This document shows, one piece after another, positions 54,301 to 64,000 of a stretch of 64,000 bases of DNA. A program made the position numbers and the translations under genes. The number at the start of each line of letters is the position of its first letter. Position 1 is the stretch's first letter. The stretch is from NCBI RefSeq assembly GCF_003590095.1, contig NC_039491.1, positions 6,510,001 to 6,574,000 of the forward strand, written 5' to 3'. The notes under the pieces were generated by a model. The model did not search any database, was not told the DNA's origin, and saw only the letters and a list, made by a program, of their open reading frames with translations. This DNA comes from Trichoplusia ni. Its lineage: Eukaryota; Arthropoda; Insecta; Lepidoptera; Noctuidae.

Positions 54301-57300
54301 TTCTTCTTCCTTGAAGTTAGTCTTGCATATTTGCAAGATGCTAACTTCATCCATGGTGTCGATGGCGTGTTTTATAAACGCCAACAATTCATTGGCTATG
54401 AGTGTTGAGCTCATAGCGACAGAGACGGGCAGCGGCATAGAGCAGGCATCCAATATGCAAGCGAGGGTCAGTCAAAAGGCAATCAATGCCCGAGTCCAGT
54501 ATTCGAGCACAGGTTTAATATTGTAATAAATCTCGAGAATTTGAAAAACACATTCACATGCGCGAAGATACGAAAAGCGAATGACACTTATGAAAAACTG
54601 AAAAAACGATGTCAATTGTCAGACGTTGACATTGGCATTTGCCATTTACTAGTGCAATCCATGTGAAATAACGGCCGCTTTCTATATTCGATCCCGAATC
54701 TAAGATTCCGATCAATCCAGATTTTACTCAATCCCTCGATTGAGCTTGAATCTGCATTTCATTAATCGATCTCGTCTCGAAATCCATCGAAAAAAAACGG
54801 ATAGATCGCCCTGCTAAACGTTTTGTTTTACGCATGTGCAGAAAAAGTACTTCAGCGATTATTTATGAGTAAAATGGTGGCTTTTTTTCTTAAAACTTAT
54901 CTATTTTATGTATAATCACTAGAAATAGCAAAAAATACAAAAATAAAAGATTGGGAAGTCGTAGCGGACAAATACTGTAATTCTACATCGAGATTAGAAA
55001 AAGCATAAACGACAATAAACGTTTATTGATGAGCAACGGAACGTGAAGTCAGTCAATCAAAAAGTTGTCAGTCAGTTTGACATTAACGGCCGCTTTCTAT
55101 ATTCGATCCCGAATCTAAGATTCCGATCAATCCAGATTTTACTCAATCTCTCGATTGAGCTTGAATCTGCATTTCATTAATCGATCTCGTCTCGAAATCC
55201 ATCGAAAAAAAACGGATAGATCGCCCTGCTAAACGTTTTGTTTTACGCATGTGCAGAAAAAGTACTTCAGCGATTATTAATGAGTAAAATGGTGACTTTT
55301 TTCTTAAAGCTTATCTATTTTTTTTTCCATAACTGATTGTATTTATTAATCATCTATAATGTACATTTTATACATCTAAACTAAACTAATATTTACATTT
55401 TGAATATTATCATTTTATGTATAATATACATAAAATAACATATCTATTTTATGTATAATCATTAAAAAGTGCACAAAATACAAAAATAAATTATTGGGAA
55501 GTCGTAGCGGTAAAATCCTTTAATTCTACCTCAAGATTAGAAAAAGCATAAACGACAATAAACGTTTATTGATCAGTAACGGAACGTCAGTCAATCGAAA
55601 AGTTGTCAGTCAGTTTGACATTAACATAATATATCAACCAAAGTCAACCCTATATTTTAAAATCGCAAGTTTATTTGTTGTTTGTGTTTCCGATGTCTCA
55701 GTTATAGAATAGAATACAGCGGCAATATTCGAGCGCGTTCAGAATAAGTTCACGCGCCATCTGTCCAAGAAACTGTATCGGGTGTATCCGTTCTACCTAC
55801 TCATGGATCCCACTCTGTTTGTTCTGAGCATGGTTAGCAATGATCAACTGTATATGAGACGGGAGTTTGTACTGGTCGTCTTCTTGGTGAAGGTGATTCG
55901 TGGAGTGAAGAATCACCCGGAAGTATTGCAGCGCTTGAGCGTGTGTACCGGACCGCTTCGTGCGGCGGCGGCGAAGCCCGCACCTACAGCGAGAACAAAT
56001 TTGCTCGCCAAAGCACCTCTTACAAGAGCTCTCCACACCACCAACTTCTTCAAAATCAGACTGACGTGTTTATGTGTTTTTAATAATGTAATGTGTTGCA
56101 ATTTTTGTTTAGTTTAAGTTCTAAGTTGTCGCATTAGGGTAAACCCTGTAATGATACTTCATGGTTTTAAATAAATAAATCAAAACGAGAATATTATAAT
56201 CGTTATCTATTGAGTTCCAGTATTACAGATATTGGTAAAAGTGTAGGTACTTTGTACACAAAAACTATAATACCGAAAGCAAAAAAGTTTAAGCGCCAGC
56301 TTATGCTTAGCAATCCAAAAGAATTACTGAGCACTGGTCTTCAGCTTAAATCCTTGACCCCCGTTTACAAGTAAAGTACAGAAAAAAAAAACAGCCACTC
56401 GATACATCACAATCACAATTACAAATTTTGAGGAAAGAGTTTGTTCTTCGTCGCTGTCACTACTATCCCAGTCCGATAGCTGAGCTAATACTTCAAGATC
56501 GCTATCACTATCACTTGAAAATATTTCCATTTTCACAGATTTCTCATTACAATCCGTAAAAAATTGGGGATCGCAATTATAGATCAAAAACGTCAAAAAT
56601 CGATTTGTCAAAACCAGAGATCGGTTATAGAAAACGCATAACTGTCACTTTCATACAAATACCTATCTAAAATCTCGATCCGCCCTCCCAAAGATAGATT
56701 GAAGAAAAAGATCGAGAAAACGATCCATGGATCGGTTATAGAAACACTAAAAGTTGTAAATGTATTCAAATGTCAATCTCGATCCGTAAATTAGGGATTG
56801 AGATCGAATATAGAAAGCGACCGTAAATCGATTATATTCTAGGTACACTCTATTGTTTAATGCTAGTGTTTGCAAATGAAGTTATCCTTACATCCTTATC
56901 CTTACATATTATAAAACAAAGTCCCCCGCCGCGTCTGTCTGTCTGTCTGTCTGTCTGTCTGTTCGCGATAAACTAGAAAAGTACTGAACGGATTTTTATG
57001 CGGTTTTCAACAATAGATAGAGCAATTCTTGAGGAAGGTTTTAGTGTATAATAAGTTTAGGTTTTGTGTAAACTGACGATATTACAACGATATTAGTTAA
57101 ACATGTCGGAAAAAATCAAGCCATTCGAGAGCTTTCATCGAGAACGCTGCCAAAACCTTTTGAGTTACAACAAAACAATGTATGGCGGGTTTGTACCTCT
57201 TTAATAGATCTACAAAAAAGTCCGCGGTGGTATATGTCTATCTTCCAAGGATAACCCACAATAACCATTTTTATGTGTTTTCTTAATACAGTAAAATTAT

Positions 57301-60300
57301 GGGTTATTTACGATCCTCTTTTTAACAATACAGTATTAATCCTTATTCAAATAAATAAGTTAGATATATTATGCATGTAATATAGAACAAAATTACCTCT
57401 TACACTACGCCAAAAAAGTTAATAGGTAATGGGTTATCGTAATATTAAAATCTCCGCGCGAGAAATTAAAAATCGATGAAACGTAGCGAAGATATCGTTG
57501 GCATCTATATACTAATTGTACTATATATATACTAATTACTATGTATATACTATGTATATACTAATTGTTTGTTTGTTTGAACGCGCTAATCTCAGGAACT
57601 ACTGGTTCAAATTGAAAAAATATTTTTGTGTTGAATATACCATTAATCGTGGGAGGTTTTAGGCTATATATCATCACGCTGCGACCAATAGGAGCGAAGA
57701 AAAAGTCATAACTTATATCTTCTAACCACGCAGACGAAGTCGCGGGCAACAGCTAGTGTACAATAAAATAAATACTTTAACGGTTTACAAAGGTTGGTTT
57801 AAATAGAAAAATAGGAATGTACTTTTTTTTAGACTTGGCCATTGTAATTGTTGCTAATATTTGAATGGGTTAACTAAGAAAAATAGTAGAATTTTTTGGT
57901 ACATATTTCATTCGTGTAACGGCGAGGCCCAGAATCGGGATTCTCCTTTGGTTGAATGTAATAATATTGATCTTGTTTAACCTTTAAGTTCAATAGACAG
58001 AAAACAATTGGAATACTTATAGCAAAAACGACTGTAGTCACTAATGTTTTTCCCAAATGGTGGTAATTACACAAAGTCGGATTTAAACTTCCTTAACCAC
58101 ACTTTTTACTCACGAACGCAATAACATTTCTGAATTGAATTTTTGAAATACAAAGTTAATGTCACTTTTTAATAGACTAGCAAGATCAACAATTCTGAAT
58201 AGCTAGCACATACCTGCAGCAGTGGGTGATTGCACGGGTTTAACCGCGTGTGTCTCAGTATCGCGGGGAGCTGGAGTTGCGTCTTTCTTCGAGTCCAAGG
58301 AATGACGCACTTTCGTCTGTAATACAAATTATTGTAAGCTCTCGTGAGGCGGGTTCGTAATTATATACTAGCGACCCAGCCGCCGCGACAGCTCTTGATT
58401 TAAGACTCCAGTTAGGTCTGAAACTAGTCTCGATAAACGCGTGAGTAAACCATTACAAAATAAATAAAAAAAAACTTCATATTTTTGAGGTCCCTGTTAT
58501 TACGGCAATATTTTGAAATCTTACCTCTTCAAAGCTCTCCATTATTGATAGTCGACTACTTATTGAAGACGTGCTTTTTGACATTTCCATAGAATGAGTT
58601 GATCTTTTCTCTTCTAGACCACAGTCCAGGATTCTGTAATGTAAAAATAAAATATATTTTGTTATAATGTAATGTGTAACACAAAAGGTAACGCAAAAGG
58701 TCTCTACAGCCAGAGCAGCACTTATGAGGCGATAAAAATGGCTAATTCTCGGTAACGTCCAATATATTTTAGGTGTTCGATAAAAAAATGTTACATAATA
58801 GCCTATTTCCAAAAAATACCATTCAAATTTAATCGTAGAAGAGATTGAAAAGGTGTATGTATACCTGTCGGTACTGCCGCTGGCGCCCTTGGCGAGGCCG
58901 GCGTCGAGCGAGGCGCGCGCCTTGCCGTCCCCGCCGGAGGTCTTCTTGGCCTGGTTGAGCTTGAGCTCCTCCATCCAGGGCGCCTTGTGCCGCTCCCACT
59001 CGCGCGCGCGCGGCTTGATCTCCTCTGCGCGACCGCTGCGCTCTGCCTTCTCTGGGGGCTTGTCTGCTGGGAATACAATGTCATTACGTTATTCTGATAC
59101 CTTTTCTACCTGCCGCTAAATATGGGAATATGAAAACAGTTCTTTGCGAATTCAGTGCCCTAAATATGTACTTCTAAACGTTTTACTTTACCATCAGCTT
59201 TTTTTATTTATTTGACATAAAGAGATTCAAATTACATTCTACTCAGTCAGTCAATTCTATTTCTTTTTCTAGTTTCCATATTGATCGACAACTATTGTTC
59301 ACTAAACACTAAACTAGATTTTACGAGGAGTGGTCGTTCTGAGTATACTATATTGTGCGGAGCAAAGCCAAGGTCGCGACATAGACAATGAAAATTAACA
59401 AGCCTGCCTACTGAAGCGAACACAAGCGTAACTGTAAACAGATTACTTGAGCATTCATGAAATACGCACGCACGTTATGAGTAATAACATAACTACCTTC
59501 GTGGCCGTTGCTTAATCCTATTTGCTGCGGAGTATCGTCGCGTAGCGCTTGACTGGGCGGCCGGCGGCGTGGTGCTTTTACTCTAGAAAGGAATTCATAT
59601 TTATTTTATATGGAATATTTGTTTTTATTTTTCGGATTAATGTTTTTAGTATCTTACTGTACAATTAAACTTGGAATATCACGACAGATTAAGGAAGAGC
59701 AGCACAGCAAATGAATTATATTTGAATATTGTTTTATTAATTTGTCAAGGAGGATATTAAATCTTGCATATTCAAAAACAACACTATTATATGTCACATT
59801 GTCACCCTATGATGCGACTATGACTTAATAGTTTTTTTTCCGGGTGGTTGACCCGACCCGATTTTGGATTGATACTATTTGATACTAATGTGTAAGAGTA
59901 TCCCAACGTACCTGCCGGCTCTAGGATCGTTAAGCAAGGAGTTTCGTTCGACGTGGTCGAAGGTGTTGGCATTGGTGTTGGCGTTGGCGCTGGTATCGGT
60001 GTTGGTGTTGGCGAGTGCGGGCGTCGCCTTGCTGGGCGCGGCGCCGTCGGGCCGGTCCCACTCGCCGCCGCTGCTGCTGCCGCTACTCGATACTGTTGAT
60101 GAAGACTTCTCCCTGAAAATAGATATATTCTTTAAAATAGAACATAGGTAATAGCAATTCTTACGATAGAAGACGATATTCTTTTTATCACTACGCGTAC
60201 TTCAATTTTACCTGCGCTACAACACGCACTGATTGCAGTCTAGTTATATAGAACCGCCAGATTGAACCCCGCTGCTTATTTAAAATGAAATATATGAAAC

Positions 60301-62098
60301 TGTGAAAAAAAGGAAAAAGGTTACTTACTTGTCTGTTGACGATAGCATTTTATTTTTCAATCCACTGAATAAACTGCCCACGCCGGAAGAAGGCGTTGGA
60401 CTCTTTTTTAATGGCACCGGTGGTTTCTTAATCTGTAAATAAGAAACAAAATACGGTATGAGGACAAACGTAAATAGGAAAAATCTATACGATAATATTA
60501 CTTTTTATCTTTACTTCGCATGAGACATTATTAAAAGATATTAAATCATTTAAAGCGTTTATTGCCATTTGCATGCATATTGCAAAACAGTGTTTCTAAT
60601 GCTTCTATGTCAAGGATCAAGTATAACTCACTCAATCAAGCACATAACGAGCAGAATTCATTATAATTTTAAGATATACGAGTATCTGGGGGACTAAACG
60701 GGAACGCTTTCGAAGACTTCCGTAAAAATACTTTAGTTTTTAAGTTAACTGTGCATATAAATATACACAACTCTAGTTAAGCTATGCATTTTCTTAAGCT
60801 GTTTTAGCACATTTTTTTTTGGAATATACTCACTTGCTCCAAAGATCCATCGTTGACTGTCTCACTGTGTATTATCTTTTCGGATTCACTCTTACTCGTG
60901 TGCGTGATCGTACTCTGCGTACTTGTTTCCTTGTTAATTATATTTTCTTTATGTGAGCTGCAACGTAAAAAATACATTAAAGTAATCATTGAGTGTCGCT
61001 GGAAATTTACGACGCATTCCTTTAAAATAATAAAATACATATTCGAAAACCGTTAGGCCATCGACCTACTTCAAATTAATGCCTTCGAAAACTTGCAAAC
61101 ATTTGTATTGTTGAGGTTTTTTCAAGTCGTGATTCAGTCACAAAATATAAGAAATGTCATTTTTACTGAGAGAATAATAAATCTTGACGCATAATCATTT
61201 ATAAACACAATTGACGTTCTAAATGAAGTAGTTCTCTTTACTTTGGTACCTCCAACAGATCCAAAGTACATAGACATTACAAAAACAGACCAAACAATTT
61301 GGGACACTAGTCAGTATTAGCTATTTTAATCCCTGGCCCAATAAGACAATCTAAACGCTATCAATGACCATGTTAACCAAACTAATGGTAAACATTCATA
61401 GGTACCTTATTTTCGACGTAGTGAGTTCCTTAACAGATGCGGTCTTCTCGGAGTACTTGTTGAGGATCGGGTAAATGGGGGTGGTCTTAGTAGGCGGCGG
61501 ACGATCGGGCTTCTTCTCCTCCAAGTCTGTCGCTACTGGAAGTAAAGGCGGGAAAATAAGTTATCATCGTGATTGCAAGTTATGAGGAAATCTTGTCAGC
61601 CGTTGGCTTGGGGAAGTGAAATTAGCACATGATGAATATAATATCGAATGAACCTAAGCAATAGGGATGATTATGTAAAAAAATATTTGGAATTGGTATT
61701 GGTTATCAGAAAATACATATAGGTACAAAATTAACTGAAAAGTAAACTTGTTTTGTTTATTTGCATACACATTTAAGGCATGTCAGTGTCATTGTCTACA
61801 TATTTTACAACTTTATAAATTAAAATGATGTGCCAGAATCGAAACTTAATGTACTGAATCCGACATAGCTACTATACTATGAAAATATATATTTTTACTT
61901 AATAAAAAACGTAGCTACCAGTCATATAGGTATTTAATGGTAAATGTCATAATACGAAAGATACACATTAACAACAAAACAAATTTGCTTAACAGACAAT
62001 TTTACTTCCTGAATAAGTACAATAAGATTTAAACACAACACAGTTCCAACAAGCATGTTTTTTTTACTTCATAAACTGCACTCACTTTCAAAAATCAT
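51309..62098 (-). CDS. cindr: CIN85/CD2AP-type adaptor, SH3-less isoform (eleven exons)
   Basis: Exons in transcript order: 62098-62086, 61535-61406, 60957-60834, 60432-60329, 60112-59912, 59582-59497, 59066-58865, 58633-58525, 58316-58214, 52015-51585, 51461-51309. Every junction is GT-AG and the phases sum to 1,656 nt, 551 residues plus stop. Seen in order: Pro-rich KPDRPPPTK (14-22), Ser/Asn/Thr-rich linker (126-174), FDHVE followed by a CPI-like motif LNDPRAGRVKAPRRRPP (184-200), EWERHKAPWMEELKLNQAKK (about 242-261), a Pro/Ala/Thr-rich tract (371-400), and a C-terminal coiled coil (about 484-546). FDHxE plus RxKxxxRRxP is the capping-protein interaction signature of CIN85/CD2AP, whose Drosophila member is cindr; these adaptors link actin capping, Cbl and endocytosis. 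SH3 domains are absent here and probably lie past the right edge. The MIFE start is inferred from ATG, donor and phase. The 6.2-kb intron 9 is full of transposons. Confidence 0.8.
52016..53318. other. cindr intron 9, left part
   Basis: Intronic AT-rich DNA between exon 10 and the dead transposon ORF. Apart from the reversed SINE at 52734-52866 only a weakly repeat-like block (about 52390-52510) is seen. Confidence 0.4.
52734..52866 (-). repeat. tRNA-derived SINE, reversed copy
   Basis: On the minus strand the block reads a B-box-like ggtttgattccc (52826-52837), then tcacggaacaaatatttg, cagttgtcccggatctggga, gtttgtgtatgtgagttgg and tgtttgtaaacacaccc, the same order as the SINE copies at 7736, 31704 and 33127. 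Confidence 0.6.
53319..54453 (-). pseudogene. Dead transposon ORF with FP-like C-terminal domain
   Basis: The 5' frame (from 54453) has ELLAFIKHAIDTMDEVSILQ, KSVQDIITLLKVTDPDDVPTF and KLPPVTFDHDDVTRLLKDI, a coiled-coil segment and a Cys cluster (CSFRCVCSCRRVQCPDC), then stops at about 53815. A second frame (53789-53382) continues with basic KKRRHKTTKN, PVYIFRLHYSVKRESIVEYV and FKAFVLRVPNCFLHLVL and meets a TGA; a further in-frame stretch PQNVVFRRFRGQVPP runs to the TAG at 53319. This is a protein found in many copies in Lepidoptera, often mislabelled 'mutant cadherin', with a C-terminal domain like that of baculovirus FP proteins. A frameshift near 53800 and the TGA (probably a former Trp codon) disable it. 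It lies in cindr intron 9, same strand. Its terminal repeats were not found. Confidence 0.65.
54672..55083 (+). mobile_element. Extra left end of a Harbinger-like element
   Basis: This 412-bp block starts with the terminal repeat cggccgctttctatattcgatc after TAA (54669-54671) and matches 55087-55625 base for base over most of its length, except for a 119-bp insert in the second copy. It contains the palindrome caataaacgtttattg, also present in the second copy. It stops exactly at a TAA where the second left end begins, so it is a left end without its own right end. Confidence 0.7.
55322..55440 (-). mobile_element. 119-bp retroposed mRNA tail
   Basis: The insert is present in the second left end but absent from the first, and is flanked by tatctatttt (55312-55321 and 55441-55450). 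On the minus strand it ends aataaatacaatcagttatgg then a run of A: a poly(A) signal, a spacer and a short poly(A) tail. It looks like the 5'-truncated 3' end of a transcript inserted by LINE machinery after the left ends had duplicated. Confidence 0.6.
55716..56183 (+). mobile_element. LINE reverse-transcriptase C-terminus and 3' UTR
   Basis: The frame reads FERVQNKFTRHLSKKLYRV, YPFYLLMDPTLFVL, LYMRREFVLVVFLVKVIRG, HPEVLQRLS and RTNLLAKAPLTRAL, then a stop at 56117. This is the region after the RT domain of Jockey-like non-LTR retrotransposons, with the KAPLTRAL signature frequent in Lepidoptera. The 3' UTR ends in aaataaataaat. It is severely 5'-truncated and lies inside the Harbinger-like element. 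Confidence 0.7.
56324..56530 (-). pseudogene. Harbinger nuclease N-terminus remnant
   Basis: From an ATG at 56530 the minus strand gives MEIFSSDSDSDLEVLAQLSD then WDSSDSDEEQ, an acidic start like those of HARBI1-type DDE transposases, before turning into unrelated low-complexity sequence. It supports placing the surrounding element in the PIF/Harbinger group. The catalytic domain is gone. Confidence 0.45.
56899..57756 (+). mobile_element. Non-autonomous Helitron
   Basis: Starts TC after an A (tccttacatattataaaac), contains the well-known cccccgccgcgtctgtctg and actgaacggatttttatgcgg segments and ends cagacgaagtcgcgggcaacagctag followed by T. A-to-T insertion, TC start and CTAG end are Helitron hallmarks, and this exact end is frequent in Lepidoptera. 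It carries a (tctg)n microsatellite at about 56935-56962 and no Rep/helicase frame. Confidence 0.65.
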
Positions 62099-62260
62099 TT
62101 TGACAAAAACACAGGATATTCGAAAACTGTCACAAGGTGCAACATTAGTGTTACACCAACGCGAATCGTGAGGCAACTAGTTATAAAAAGACAGTGTCGA
62201 GACACAGCGTGGAGCGGCCAGTTACGCAAAATCACGACTTAGCTCGCAACCTTCATGAGA
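62086..62260 (-). promoter_or_regulatory. Probable internal promoter and 5' exon of cindr
   Basis: The MIFE exon (coding 62098-62086) ends in a good donor (gaaa|gtgagt) and joins exon 2 in phase. The 160 bp upstream on the minus strand are less AT-rich than the surroundings, and a TATA-like segment lies at about 62182-62191, although its best match (tataaaaag) points the other way. A 16-codon upstream ORF (62145-62095) overlaps the MIFE start codon by ATGA. No transcript data are available, so the start site is inferred. Confidence 0.4.
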
Positions 62261-64000
62261 AATGTCAATAGCAGAACATCGAATACTAAAACCACAGTGG
62301 GCGTACTGTTTACCAACAGCCTGTATGTATGTTTGCGCGTTCAACGCTAGTTTTCGCGCGCTAACTTACAACAACGATAATATTATTGTTTTAGATGTTA
62401 TCTACGCGTTAAGATTATCTATTTAAGTTTGAACTGAATATCAAACATTCAAGGTTTAATGATTTCGAGGTCATATACATGGTACCATTCGTATTTAAAA
62501 ATATGTTTCGTCCTTTGAAAGCCCATCTAAAAGACAATTGAAATATTTTTCTCGACAGATAAATAAATTATTACTAAGAATCTTTGCCTGCTCATAAAAT
62601 CATTGTTTCAAGATGTGACGTAATATTTATTGATTACAACAACAAATGAAGCTATATTTTACACTTTAATATGTAGAATCATTACCAAATCAGTAGTGTA
62701 TTTGGGATTGATGTGATCGATATTGTAACATGCATAAATTATGTATCTCGCAAGTTGCAAGAACCTTCGTCAATCGAATTAATTAATAAAAGAGCATTTA
62801 ATATTTTACTAGTTTTGCTGGCCTTGAATGTGTTGGCGTATTGATTGTGAAAATACTTACTTTATATGATATATTATGTATAGATATATTGCCTATAAGG
62901 TTTTACTCACGCTCAACCGACTAGTTTACGAGGGTTTGTGAGCTCATCACTACAATTAGTATTGTATTATATCATCACAGACGACAGGCTGCTGTTGTTG
63001 ACAGCCTTTCCTAAAGTGAGTATCGTTTGCGGAAAAACCACAATCATAATACACCCTAATTAGGGAACACAAAATATTAATAATGCGATCAATTAATCAA
63101 ACCACATTAAATAGAACTAATTGTAATACAGAGTAAGAATAAATCACACTCAAATAAAAACAGTAAATTGAATGACTAATGTTATAAAACAAGTTTTTTG
63201 TAGAAGTTGTGTATCATCACATAGGCAAGTAGTATACGTACTTACACTCTATAAATAAATCAAGGTAGGTGTGGCGATTACATCAGATATCACGATACAA
63301 CTAAACAGCATTATAACACCATGAACCCACTCTTATAACCGTTTTCCATGAATTTGTAACAAAGACGTGATCTAATAAATTAAACGTTGTTATAACACTT
63401 TAAAGCAATTGTGTTATTAATTTATTCATGAAATGAACGATTCAATTGCTAAAGTTAACGCGATGAAAAGTGTCACACAGTACAATGTCAAGTTAATTGG
63501 GCTGCGCTTGCGCCTCAAGGATGCGGCTATTCTATTTTTTTTTTTTACAATCTTCGGATTATGTTTCCCTAGTTATTGCTTTTGTAACATTGGATTACTT
63601 AAACTTTAACACTCATTGAGGTACATAAAAGCAATTGTTAATAACATATATTTTCACATTTATAATATGTAAGGTGTCTCTTTCTAATAGTTAAACCATA
63701 AGTATATTCTGGAATCGGTGATAAATTACCTATTTTGTAATCCTTCCATAGATATAGCTTTTGATAATATTAATTACGTTTTTTGATCTATTACCTAAGT
63801 AGTATCCGACAATTTCTTTTAAAATAAATGGTGACTATTTTTATGGGCTTCAAATTATTACTTTAAATATAAATATTTCGGAGATTTATACATCACCCAT
63901 AATAACCTGAGTATAGATCGGTTGTAAAGATTAGATTATCTATAAAATCTGCGATTACAAAAATATGGTAATTTGTATTGTCGATTATCATATTAAAAGC
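62261..64000. other. No supported gene at the right edge
   Basis: AT-rich sequence, presumably the intron of longer cindr transcripts or spacer. I saw no SH3-like coding segment (ALYDY or similar) in either strand. Confidence 0.45.

Larger units (their letters stand above)
55087..56823 (+). mobile_element. PIF/Harbinger-like DNA transposon, decayed
   Basis: The left end is cggccgctttctatattcgatc and the right end is its inverted match, gatcgaatatagaaagcgaccg, ending at 56823. Both sides carry TAA (55084-55086 and 56824-56826), the 3-bp target duplication of Harbinger elements. The inside holds a remnant of an acidic N-terminus resembling the Harbinger nuclease (56324-56530, minus), a LINE fragment and a tiny retroposed tail. 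No complete transposase frame exists, so it is not autonomous. Confidence 0.7.

Noticed and set aside
53711..54526. Several plus-strand frames of 98-168 codons
   Set aside because: Antisense shadows of the dead FP-type transposon ORF.
58803..59119. Long frames on both strands over cindr exon 7
   Set aside because: Shadows of a GC-rich exon; only the frame fitting both splice phases was kept.
1..64000. CRISPR arrays, operons, bacterial promoters or ribosome binding sites
   Set aside because: The sequence is eukaryotic with spliced genes; no regularly spaced repeats were seen.

Overview
The window is AT-rich animal nuclear DNA with intron-split genes and no bacterial signals. The repeats point to a moth or butterfly (Lepidoptera): tRNA-derived SINEs with A and B boxes, LINE tails ending in typical lepidopteran RT peptides (KAPLTRAL, RREGEAFAQQWD-like), a non-autonomous Helitron whose 3' end reads gaagtcgcgggcaacagctag, a Harbinger-type element with TAA target duplications, and the lepidopteran 'FP-domain' transposon ORF. 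Species cannot be fixed from the sequence.

Layout. 1-42 kb: a gene-poor stretch with no host exon I can support. It holds scattered old repeats (SINE heads at about 7.7, 15.6, 18.1, 25.9, 31.7 and 33.1 kb, other short repeat families, a foldback hairpin at 4.5 kb), an internally deleted DDE transposase relic (11.7-12.3 kb), a LINE tail with target duplication (12.65 kb) and one unexplained 156-codon ORF (34.0 kb). 42.2-47.9 kb, plus strand: a complete six-exon gene for a 235-residue leucine-rich-repeat protein of the LRMDA family. All splice phases close. 48.6-49.75 kb: a poly(A)-ended retroposed sequence with 13-bp direct repeats. 51.3-62.1 kb, minus strand: eleven exons of cindr, the insect CIN85/CD2AP-type adaptor. 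They start at a short 5' exon encoding MIFE and give a 551-residue product that lacks SH3 domains but keeps a CPI (capping-protein interaction)-like motif, proline-rich tracts and the C-terminal coiled coil. The SH3-encoding exons, if present, lie beyond the right edge. 62.1-64 kb: no supported gene.

The 6.2-kb intron between cindr coding exons 9 and 10 is a transposon nest: a dead FP-type ORF, a Harbinger-like element with a duplicated left end, a LINE fragment and a tiny retroposed tail inside it, and a Helitron to its right.

The two host genes are convergent (tail to tail) and there is no sign that they act together: one is an LRR protein of unknown insect function, the other an actin/endocytosis adaptor. 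I found no new multi-gene system. The most useful leads are the SH3-less cindr 5' exon, its divergent CPI motif, a possible stop-codon readthrough extension, and the structure of the transposon nest.
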